DNA of 23,835 nt, taken from positions 1 to 23,835 of IMG/VR virus record IMGVR_UViG_3300032296_001502; one strand, written 5' to 3'. Positions 1 to 5,365 of the stretch are shown one piece after another. The position numbers and the translations under genes are program-made. The notes beneath the pieces were generated by a model. It was not told where the DNA came from and did no database searches. It saw only the letters and a list, made by a program, of their open reading frames with translations. Each line of letters begins with the position of its first letter. The stretch's first letter is position 1. Origin of the DNA: a virus.

Positions 1-33
1 GGCTTTGGGTCATTTGGGTCATTTTGTCACGCG

Positions 34-66
34 AAAAAAGTCGGAGCGCTGAAACATTGCGCGCTC
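34..66 (-). terminator. Weak candidate terminator, minus strand
   Basis: Read on the minus strand, a perfect 6-bp stem (GAGCGC at 61-66 pairing with GCGCTC at 44-49, 11-nt loop) is followed after four bases by six Ts (39-34). It would end leftward transcription starting in this control region. The short stem and the gap before the T-run make it weak; it could instead be part of the origin structure. Confidence 0.3.
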
Positions 67-79
67 ACGCGGCGTAAAC

Positions 80-99
80 TACTGGCTATACATACAGTA
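80..99. promoter_or_regulatory. LexA-like (SOS) box
   Basis: TACTGGCTATACATACAGTA fits the proteobacterial LexA box pattern TACTG-N10-CAGTA, with seven of ten matches to the alternating TA core of the E. coli consensus. The inverted arms extend to 8 bp (AACTACTG at 77-84 and CAGTAGTT at 95-102). It sits in the AT-richer core of the control region between two inverted repeat pairs. If bound by host LexA it would tie early expression or origin firing to DNA damage. It could also be the operator of a phage repressor encoded elsewhere. Confidence 0.5.
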
Positions 100-182
100 G
101 TTATAAAGCTCTTAAGTTAAGATAAACCGATGACCCAAATGACCCAAAAGCATCTCGCGCCCTATGTTTTAAGGCTCGCGCT

Positions 183-208
183 CATGGGTCATCGAGCTCG
201 ATCCCATG
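183..208. other. Hairpin with inner 12-bp palindrome
   Basis: CATGGG (183-188) and CCCATG (203-208) flank the perfect palindrome ATCGAGCTCGAT (191-202), with a two-base bulge (189-190). The left arm overlaps an inverted repeat element (183-191) and the right arm runs into a direct one (207-215), so the structure is built partly from two facing repeats. There is no T-run, so it is not a terminator. A role as operator or in origin melting is possible. Confidence 0.45.
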
Positions 209-245
209 ACCCAAACACGACCCAAATGACCCAATCAAATAATGT

Positions 246-275
246 TTGACAGCCTGCCGCGTTCCATGTTCAGAT
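246..275 (+). promoter_or_regulatory. Candidate early promoter, rightward
   Basis: A perfect -35 hexamer TTGACA lies at 246-251. The best -10 is weak: TCAGAT at 270-275 preceded by TG at 267-268, an extended -10 arrangement with an 18-bp spacer. Transcription would begin near 282 and give a short leader to the first gene at 318. The good -35 and the position support it; the poor -10 suggests an activator or a wrong guess. Confidence 0.35.
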
Positions 276-317
276 TCGCTTGTCGAATAACTAACTAGCC
301 TAATGGAGCACATGATC

Positions 318-545
318 ATGACCAAAAATGAACGACACCAGCTCAACCTCGCCGCGTACTACACGCACGCCGGCTATCGCGACTTGGCCGCGCGCACTAT
401 CGCGATCATCCACCGCAGCGCCCGCAAAGGATCGACGCAAGCTGCAGCGCTCGCTCACGTCGTCGAGCTGGGACTCGCCGATCGCGTCGTCATGTTCAAC
501 GGATGCCTTGCGCATGTTGACGATGTTCCGGCGGTGCGCTCATGA
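318..545 (+). CDS. Hypothetical small phage protein (75 aa)
   Basis: I do not recognise this protein. It is rich in Ala, Arg and His, with helical stretches and no membrane segment or metal-binding cluster. Two earlier in-frame ATGs exist at 303 and 312, but the GGAG at 305-308 lies 9 bases before the ATG at 318 and only 3 before 312, so 318 is preferred. Its stop overlaps the start of the next gene (ATGA at 542), implying translational coupling. As the first gene after the control region it is likely expressed early. The call as a real gene rests on this packing and the ribosome binding site. Confidence 0.6.
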   Translation: MTKNERHQLNLAAYYTHAGYRDLAARTIAIIHRSARKGSTQAAALAHVVELGLADRVVMFNGCLAHVDDVPAVRS

Positions 546-865
546 GCGCCCGTCCTGAGTTTATGGCTGAAATCGAATTCCGCATCATTCGCGGACTAGT
601 CCGCCGCGCGCTTGCCGCCGGCTACTCGATCACCGTGATCGACGACGCGTTCGGCGGTGGCGAGGCGGTGGTCGTTCGCAGCTATAACTCGTCGACGATT
701 ATCGGCGCGCTCGCGACCACCGGCAGCGACTTGCTGGTGCTGCTCGATGGGCGCGGGCGCCGCGTCGGGTCGATCGCGCTCGTCTATAACGGCGACGAGG
801 ACGTTATCGCCGACCACAGCGACACCCTGCCGGCGGGCATCCTCGACGCGGCGGTGCGCTCATGA
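542..865 (+). CDS. Conserved hypothetical phage protein (107 aa)
   Basis: The start overlaps the previous stop (ATGA). The segment with LVRRALAAGYSITVIDD near residues 19-35, followed by GSDLLVLLDG and GSIALVYNGDEDVIADHSD, looks to me like a family of small phage early proteins of unknown function, about 100 aa long, in which a helix precedes two hydrophobic strands and an acidic segment ending in IxDHSD. No catalytic motif can be pointed out, and no signal peptide or membrane segment is present. Its stop again overlaps the next start (862), so it sits in a coupled run of three small genes. Function unknown. Confidence 0.7.
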   Translation: MSARPEFMAEIEFRIIRGLVRRALAAGYSITVIDDAFGGGEAVVVRSYNSSTIIGALATTGSDLLVLLDGRGRRVGSIALVYNGDEDVIADHSDTLPAGILDAAVRS

Positions 866-1005
866 CCCGCGTGCTCGATGCCATCGTGCTGACGTGCGTC
901 GGCGTGCTGTGCGCCGCGATCGTGCTCGACGACTATAACCTCGCGATCGGCGCCGGTCTGTTGGCCGGCGTCGCCGCTCTCCTCGATGACCTCATCCGCA
1001 AGTAA
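862..1005 (+). CDS. Small predicted membrane protein (47 aa)
   Basis: The start ATG overlaps the previous stop as ATGA, and the frame stays open to a TAA at 1003-1005. The product begins MTRVLDAIVLTCVGVLCAAI and continues with a second hydrophobic stretch (LAIGAGLLAGVAALL) between acidic residues, ending DDLIRK, which suggests two short membrane spans with a polar turn at about residues 22-27. Function is unknown; small early inner-membrane proteins of phages often act in exclusion or host modulation, but nothing here proves that. Evidence is the coupled start, the coding-like composition and the exact fit before the next ribosome binding site. Confidence 0.6.
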   Translation: MTRVLDAIVLTCVGVLCAAIVLDDYNLAIGAGLLAGVAALLDDLIRK

Positions 1006-1021
1006 CCTAAAGGACACTAAA

Positions 1022-1681
1022 ATGAAATTCGAAATTCCCAACGATACGATTAAAGCTCTGTTACTCGCCGCCGCTAAGGCGGATATTCGGTACTACTTGA
1101 ACGGCGTTTGCATCGACGTCCGCGCGACCGATGCGGTCGCCGTCGCCACCAACGGCCATATCCTGCTGGCCGTGCCGCTCGCGCTCGCCGACGACGCCGG
1201 CGAGCTGGTGCCGGGTCAGTACATCCTGCCGCGCGAGGCGCTCGAAGGCATCAAGCCGACGCACAAGTCGCTGCCCGTCACCATCGAGGTGCTCACGCCG
1301 GCGCCGACGCCGGATCCAGACCGGCCCGGCGTCACCATCCGCAAGCCGCCGACGGCGACCGTCTTCGCGGGCGGCGCCGTCGCGCATACGCCGCTGGTCG
1401 ACGGGCGCTATCCCGACTGGCGGCGCGTCGTGCCGCTCGAGGTGTCATATGAGCCCGGCCAATATAAGTCGGACTACCTCGCCGCGTTCGGCAAGATGCA
1501 CAAGCTGCTGGGCGGTACAGAGTCGCCAGCGCTCGCCTACAACGGCGAGCACGGCGCCGCGCGCGTGCTACTGCCCGCCGATGCGGTCGGCGTGCTGATG
1601 CCCATGCGATACCCGACGCGCCCCTCGTTTGATAATCCCGCATGGCTGGCGGCGCCGGGCGCCGTCGCGGCGGCCGCCTAA
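1022..1681 (+). CDS. Shortened beta sliding clamp-like protein (DnaN family)
   Basis: The ATG at 1022 follows AAAGGA (1009-1014) and gives 219 aa, against about 366 for bacterial DnaN. Matches to E. coli DnaN, from memory, start at its domain II: DIRYYLNG (21-28) equals DVRYYLNG, VATNGH (41-46) equals VATDGH, and LVDGRYPDWRRVVP (125-138) equals LVDGRFPDYRRVLP. A second match aligns residues 148-196, ending VLMPMR, with the last half of domain III ending VVMPMRL. Domain I and the first half of domain III seem to be missing. The retained pieces are those that form the clamp's peptide-binding cleft. It may be a phage clamp of unusual stoichiometry, or a module that captures clamp-binding motifs of host proteins. 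Pro-rich linker at about 93-110; Ala-rich tail. Confidence 0.8.
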   Translation: MKFEIPNDTIKALLLAAAKADIRYYLNGVCIDVRATDAVAVATNGHILLAVPLALADDAGELVPGQYILPREALEGIKPTHKSLPVTIEVLTPAPTPDPDRPGVTIRKPPTATVFAGGAVAHTPLVDGRYPDWRRVVPLEVSYEPGQYKSDYLAAFGKMHKLLGGTESPALAYNGEHGAARVLLPADAVGVLMPMRYPTRPSFDNPAWLAAPGAVAAAA

Positions 1682-1695
1682 CCTTTGCTCCACTC

Positions 1696-1723
1696 GGGCG
1701 CCGCCTGCGGGCGCCCTCTTTTT
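1696..1723 (+). terminator. Rho-independent terminator after the clamp-like gene
   Basis: A perfect 7-bp stem, GGGCGCC (1696-1702) with GGCGCCC (1710-1716), 7-nt loop, is followed by TCTTTTT (1717-1723). It ends transcription 15 bases after the clamp-like gene, so the downstream genes need read-through or their own promoter; partial read-through would set the clamp-like gene above the later ones. Confidence 0.85.
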
Positions 1724-1744
1724 AATCTATCGGAGACTCACAAC

Positions 1745-2023
1745 ATGAGTGGCAAGATATACGTGCGTATGACTGATCGTTTCATGAGTGGCTGGGGCGC
1801 GTGCGTCGGCAAGCGTAACGTGCTCGTGATCGTATGCGACAACTGGCGCCAGGCCGAAATGATTCGCCGCGCGGCGCGCGATCGCAGCGAAATGGAGCGG
1901 GTCGCGATCGTCGGCAAAATGCCGCGCGCCCGGCCGGGCGTGCTCTACAGCGTGAAGACGTTTGCGGATATGCCCGGCTGGCATGAGTTCTACACGGCGC
2001 CCGGCGCTAGGGTGACGGCATGA
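1745..2023 (+). CDS. Conserved hypothetical phage protein (92 aa)
   Basis: Begins MSGKIYVRMTDRFMSGWG, a segment I associate with small phage proteins of unknown function. The rest reads as alternating strands and helices: VLVIVCDNWRQAEMIRRAA (a hydrophobic strand followed by an amphipathic helix), then VAIVGK and a C-terminal segment with WHEFYTAPG. No catalytic or metal-binding cluster is seen. GGAG at 1732-1735 is 9 bases upstream of the ATG at 1745; an earlier in-frame start at 1685 would sit inside the terminator and has no ribosome binding site. The stop overlaps the next start at 2020 (ATGA). Confidence 0.65.
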   Translation: MSGKIYVRMTDRFMSGWGACVGKRNVLVIVCDNWRQAEMIRRAARDRSEMERVAIVGKMPRARPGVLYSVKTFADMPGWHEFYTAPGARVTA

Positions 2024-2319
2024 GCGCGCACACTCCCGGCCCATGGTACTGGGCGGACAACGTACCGGATGCGCCGCCGCAGTATCGCATGATCGTCGAC
2101 GCCGACGGCGCGACAGTCTGCGACCCGTCGCCAATGGGTGAGGCGGACGCGCGGCTGATCGCCGCAGCGCCGGCGCTACTCGAGGCGCTGCAGGCGATAT
2201 TGCATGACACGACGCACGATTTAGTAGGCCTACCGCGCGATGAAGCGCTCGAGTTAATTTTTGCCGTTGCCGACACCGCGCACGCCGCCATCCAGCGCGC
2301 CACTGGCGGTGCACCATGA
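2020..2319 (+). CDS. HTPGPW/AAAPxLLEAL-type small phage protein (99 aa)
   Basis: The N-terminus (HTPGPWYWADN, residues 4-14) and the segment EADARLIAAAPALLEAL (41-57) define a very common family of short phage and prophage proteins whose function is not known. The first half is likely a small beta-sheet that carries a short VxDADGATVCD strand pair; the second half is helical and ends AIQRATGGAP. It overlaps both neighbours by four bases (ATGA at 2020 and 2316), so it is translated as part of a coupled chain. No enzyme motif is present. Confidence 0.7.
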   Translation: MSAHTPGPWYWADNVPDAPPQYRMIVDADGATVCDPSPMGEADARLIAAAPALLEALQAILHDTTHDLVGLPRDEALELIFAVADTAHAAIQRATGGAP

Positions 2320-2582
2320 CCCGGCCTACATCGCCAGCCCGCCAGCGCTGCCCGTGCTGCGCGGGCTCAGGCTATGACGCGCTCGCCGTCGATGAGGACG
2401 GCGGCGCGGTCACATGCTGGGCATGCGACGGCGTAGGCTTCGACCCATGGCCGCCGCCTGAGTACGCGCGCGCTCGCATCGAGGGCGACGCCTGGGCGGA
2501 GCAGGAGCGCCAGGCGTTCGAGAGCTTGCGCGGCGAGTTGAAAACGCTGACGGAGCTGATACAACAGGCAAAGAGGCGCTGA
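2316..2582 (+). CDS. DnaJ-like zinc-ribbon protein (88 aa)
   Basis: Two CxxCxGxG units, CPCCAGSG at residues 12-19 and CWACDGVG at 34-41, copy the zinc-binding repeats of the DnaJ cysteine-rich domain, giving four cysteines for one zinc ion. The C-terminal half (about 50-88) is a charged helix, likely coiled coil, ending in a basic KRR. There is no J-domain, so it is not a complete DnaJ; small phage proteins of this design are thought to bind nucleic acid or partner proteins. Coupled to the previous gene by ATGA. Zinc binding follows from the motif; the biological role is unknown. Confidence 0.65.
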   Translation: MTRPTSPARQRCPCCAGSGYDALAVDEDGGAVTCWACDGVGFDPWPPPEYARARIEGDAWAEQERQAFESLRGELKTLTELIQQAKRR

Positions 2583-2585
2583 GAT

Positions 2586-2702
2586 ATGCTTCGATGGTTG
2601 TTGAACTATTGGCGCCGGCGTGATGACTACCGCCGGCGAGAATGGGCGAGCGTACCGCCGCCCGCATGGGGCGCGAAGCGCTCGGGTCGCGACTATTGGT
2701 GA
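2586..2702 (+). CDS. Very small basic, Trp-rich ORF (38 aa)
   Basis: This frame fills the 123-base gap between two genes. It encodes MLRWLLNYWRRRDDYRRREW followed by a Pro-rich segment and a basic end (KRSGRDYW), with five tryptophans and ten arginines, suggesting an amphipathic membrane- or nucleic-acid-binding peptide. The start is 3 bases after the previous stop, with AGAGG about 10 bases upstream; the end is 3 bases before the next start. Support comes from position only. Confidence 0.4.
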   Translation: MLRWLLNYWRRRDDYRRREWASVPPPAWGAKRSGRDYW

Positions 2703-2705
2703 GCC

Positions 2706-2969
2706 ATGGCGAAAATATCAGACGACGAGTTGCGCGATTTATTCGGCGCCGATGACGTGCCGCATGGGCCGCTCGCGGCGCGATGGGAGAGCCCAGACAA
2801 GCGCGCGGAGCGCTACCGGCAGGCGCTCGAAGGCATCCTAGCCTGCGCGCCGTGTAGCCGCGCCGTGATCATGCTGCAGGCGGTAGCCGCTCGCGCTCTA
2901 GGGTATGAAGCCTTAGAGCGCGAGCTACTGCACCGGCTGGAGCCCTCGCGCGATGAGCCGCCAACGTGA
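2706..2969 (+). CDS. Hypothetical phage protein (87 aa)
   Basis: Not recognised. The protein begins MAKISDDELRDLFGADDVPHG, has a segment RWESPDKRAERYRQALEGILAC that reads as a long helix, and ends in an acidic, helical C-terminus. Two cysteines (ILACAPCS, near residues 46-49) form a CxxC pair, but without a second pair visible to complete a zinc site. It lies 3 bases after the 38-aa ORF and its stop overlaps a possible GTG start at 2966. An early accessory role is likely from position only. Confidence 0.55.
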   Translation: MAKISDDELRDLFGADDVPHGPLAARWESPDKRAERYRQALEGILACAPCSRAVIMLQAVAARALGYEALERELLHRLEPSRDEPPT

Positions 2970-3034
2970 CCGCGCTGCTAGTGGGCGCGATCGTGGCGGT
3001 CATCTGCGCGTGGCTATTTAACGACGGCGAGTGA
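2966..3034 (+). CDS. Possible 22-aa transmembrane peptide
   Basis: A GTG at 2966 overlaps the previous stop (GTGA) and opens 22 codons encoding a single hydrophobic span (TALLVGAIVAVICAWLF) followed by NDGE. The overlap imitates the coupling seen throughout this operon, and the 3' end overlaps the oppositely oriented helicase-primase gene by 21 bases. Small size makes chance a real possibility. Confidence 0.3.
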   Translation: MTALLVGAIVAVICAWLFNDGE

Positions 3035-5317
3035 CGGCGGCGCGGCCGGTTCGACGGCGCGCCTCAGCTCCGACTTGCTGCGCGTGACCATATCGGGCGC
3101 GCAGAATAAGTGTTTCTTCGATGGGTAGTCGCCGCTCGCGACGCGACCCAAGTCAACCCAGCCAGCCTCGCGCAGCGCGTGCAACAGCGCCGACTGCGGC
3201 ACTTTGACGCCTGCAGGCATGGCGCCGGCGACGCGATCGCACACCGCGTGGAACGGCGAGCCGATCACGCCGCGCGCGAACTCGCCCGCGCGGGCGCGCA
3301 TCATCTCGACGAGGTACGACTCGGCCGTGCTCATGCCGGCGTCGATCATGATGGCCTTGGCCTCTGTCATCGGTGGGACGGCGCCGGGGTTGAACTTGGA
3401 AACGTCGTAGGAGGAAAGCCAACAGGCAATTTGCTCGAAACCGCCGGCCTTATACCAAGCCCAGAGACGCGCCGCGTCGCGCTCAGGCAGACGCTCGGCC
3501 TCGCTCCAGACGACCATCCAGCGACGATCGTCAGAAGGCAAGCTGATAGCGGCGCGCTCGTTGGAGAACGCAAGGACGAAAATGCGATTCAGCGCGTCGT
3601 ACGGGTGTAGACCCTTACGGTTGACGGGCAGAAGCTCAGGCGGAGCGGCGATAATAGGCTTGAGCTGATTTTCTAACGCGCGGCGATCCTTGGCCTCAGC
3701 TTGGCGCAGCTCGTTGATAACCATCACCTCAGCTTCGAGCGCGTAGCCCCACTGGCTCGACAACTCTTCGTTGCGCACCATCGACACGTTTACGTTAAGA
3801 GGCCCACCAACAGCCCATAAGAACGGCGCCCAGAGGGTGTCCTTACCGGAGCCCGGCCGGCCGGCGTGTAATATCGCGTGATTTATTTTTACATCAGGGT
3901 GCTGGACTTTATAGGCCATCACGTTTAGGACATGAGCGCGCTCGGCAGGCTCAGGGATCATGTGCTCGAAGTGTGCAAGCCACGGCGACACGTCGCCGCC
4001 GCCGCTCACGACCGGGCGCGCGTTGCGCCAACGGTTGCCGTACACAAGCCCAGCACGCGAGACGAGAATATCCTCGCCCGCCGCGTAGGTGACGCCGACG
4101 AGTGAGTGCGCGCCCTTCTCTTGGCGGTGCTCATCGAAGCAGATGGACGCCTCGATGGCCCGGCCGGTGCGTATGGATTTAGAGGAAACGTGACGGAAAA
4201 GTGCGTTGAACGTCCCGCGCGAAATTTCGCGGCGCTCGACCATATCAAAGTACGCGTCGTCGTCCTGCAGATAGGCGAAACGCTCGTACCATTCATTCTT
4301 AGTCAGTCGCCCAAGCTCACGCCGGCGCACCTCTTCGATGACCTGTTGCGCAGCGTCAGGATACGAGTCGGTCGGCGTAATCTTCGAGAGCGCGGACTCC
4401 ATCGTCTTTGCAAGCAGCTCATCGCGCAGGCCGTAGCCGGTTGCCGGGCCGCCTTCGGCCTCGACCCAACGGAGGAACCGCTCGCTGTTCCAGTCGCCGC
4501 AGTGTTCGTGGAAGCAATCGAACGCGCGGTGAACCGGGTGATAACGCCCTTCTGGGTTGTTGTCGGAGTGCTCGGCGTGGTTCGGGCACACAACGCCCGC
4601 CCAGCCGGTGCTGTTCGGTGGGTTGATGACGAGGCCCTGCTCGGAAAGCCAGGCGAGCACGGCGTCGTTGCCGTCGTCCTCGATATGAAGCGGCTGATAC
4701 GAGGCGGTGTCAGCGGTTGCAGGCGTAACGCCAAGCTCTCGGCAGATTTGGTCGAGAGTGAAAAACCGGATAGGAGAAAACTCAACGAGGCGCGCGGGGA
4801 AATTGTCGCGCCCAGGCTTTAAGTTGATCGAGCCGGGGATGCGAAAATTACGAACGGCGTTGATCGCGCCCTTGTCGGTGTAACCGGCCTCGGCAATCGC
4901 AAAAATCGCGGCGGCAAAATCCTCTTTCGTCGGCTGGTGGTCGTAGTCGAACGTGTAGCCCCACTGGTAGTTACCGGGACTCGTTTCGATCTTCCATGAC
5001 GGCTCCAGAGGCGGAATCTTCGACTTCGTGCCCACGTCATCGAGCACCATGAACGCGACGTGTTTCGAGAACGCGGTGCCTGCTGAGAGCTTGCCGTCCT
5101 TGAACCGATCGAGCACGAAGAGCGCGGTGTTGCCGTACCAAGCGGCAGGCTTGTCCTCGCGGTAACGCTCGGGCAGGCACGGCGGCCAAGTGTATTTCGG
5201 CGTACCGTCGCCGTGCAGCGCCGGGGCGCCGTCTTCCATGCGTGGCTTCTGGCGCACAAGTAGAATTGTCTCGCCTTCCGGCGCGGCCTGTGCTAAATAG
5301 TCGACGAAGGCTAGCAT
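3014..5317 (-). CDS. SF3 helicase-primase (RepB-type AEP primase + DUF5906-like helicase)
   Basis: A 767-aa two-part replication protein. The N-terminal 200 residues carry AFMVLDDVGTK (88-98) and NAVRNFRIPGSINLKPGR (153-170), resembling archaeo-eukaryotic-type primase domains of phages and plasmids. A zinc-ribbon-like cluster follows (CPNH at 244-247, CFHEHC at 268-273). The C-terminal helicase has Walker A GRPGSGKDT (486-494), a Walker B-like VMVINEL (531-537), an FSN sensor (584-586) and arginines in SDDRRW (595-600). It should make primers and unwind DNA, probably as a hexamer, and may recognise the left-end repeat array. AGGAG lies 8 bases before the ATG at 5317. It is the last gene of the replication operon and converges with the left plus-strand operon. 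Confidence 0.88.
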   Translation of the reverse strand: MLAFVDYLAQAAPEGETILLVRQKPRMEDGAPALHGDGTPKYTWPPCLPERYREDKPAAWYGNTALFVLDRFKDGKLSAGTAFSKHVAFMVLDDVGTKSKIPPLEPSWKIETSPGNYQWGYTFDYDHQPTKEDFAAAIFAIAEAGYTDKGAINAVRNFRIPGSINLKPGRDNFPARLVEFSPIRFFTLDQICRELGVTPATADTASYQPLHIEDDGNDAVLAWLSEQGLVINPPNSTGWAGVVCPNHAEHSDNNPEGRYHPVHRAFDCFHEHCGDWNSERFLRWVEAEGGPATGYGLRDELLAKTMESALSKITPTDSYPDAAQQVIEEVRRRELGRLTKNEWYERFAYLQDDDAYFDMVERREISRGTFNALFRHVSSKSIRTGRAIEASICFDEHRQEKGAHSLVGVTYAAGEDILVSRAGLVYGNRWRNARPVVSGGGDVSPWLAHFEHMIPEPAERAHVLNVMAYKVQHPDVKINHAILHAGRPGSGKDTLWAPFLWAVGGPLNVNVSMVRNEELSSQWGYALEAEVMVINELRQAEAKDRRALENQLKPIIAAPPELLPVNRKGLHPYDALNRIFVLAFSNERAAISLPSDDRRWMVVWSEAERLPERDAARLWAWYKAGGFEQIACWLSSYDVSKFNPGAVPPMTEAKAIMIDAGMSTAESYLVEMMRARAGEFARGVIGSPFHAVCDRVAGAMPAGVKVPQSALLHALREAGWVDLGRVASGDYPSKKHLFCAPDMVTRSKSELRRAVEPAAPPSLAVVK

Positions 5318-5341
5318 CGTTAAATCTCCTTAGACCTTTGA

Positions 5342-5365
5342 CCCCGGCTCCCACCGGGGTTTTTT
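5342..5365 (+). terminator. Plus-oriented intrinsic terminator inside a minus-strand operon
   Basis: CCCCGG (5342-5347) pairs with CCGGGG (5354-5359) around a 6-nt loop and is followed on the plus strand by six Ts (5360-5365). On the minus strand, the direction of the flanking genes, no T-run follows the stem. The structure therefore fits termination of rightward, antisense transcription coming through the helicase-primase gene. In the sense transcript it would be a hairpin 12 bases ahead of the helicase-primase ribosome binding site (5326-5330). Confidence 0.7.

Larger units (their letters stand above)
4..235. repeat. TGACCCAAA 9-bp iteron-like array
   Basis: Copies read on the plus strand as TGACCCAAA at 131-139, 140-148 and 207-215, CGACCCAAA at 218-226 and TGACCCAAT at 227-235. 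Inverted copies (TTTGGGTCA) are at 4-12 and 13-21, with CATGGGTCA at 183-191. Three pairs are directly abutted with a 9-bp period (4-21, 131-148, 218-235); the first and second pairs are perfect inverted copies of each other over 19 bp (4-22 against 130-148). Such phased direct and inverted copies are typical of binding sites for a replication initiator or a regulator. Confidence 0.8.
1..317. other. Non-coding control region, candidate replication origin
   Basis: No convincing gene lies in these 317 bases. The region holds eight copies of a 9-bp element (TGACCCAAA or a one-base variant) in both orientations, an AT-richer core around 75-125, a LexA-like palindrome, a 26-bp hairpin with an inner palindrome, and a possible promoter just before the first gene. 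Repeat pairs flanking an AT-rich stretch are the usual plan of an iteron-type origin, and a self-contained polymerase and SF3 helicase-primase are encoded in this window. An operator array for a phage regulator would look similar. The origin role is inference. Confidence 0.5.

Noticed and set aside
4106-4822. Plus-strand open frame of 238 codons, and a second at 3110-3610
   Set aside because: Both lie antisense to the helicase-primase, whose Walker and zinc motifs are in the other strand; no ribosome binding sites or family features.
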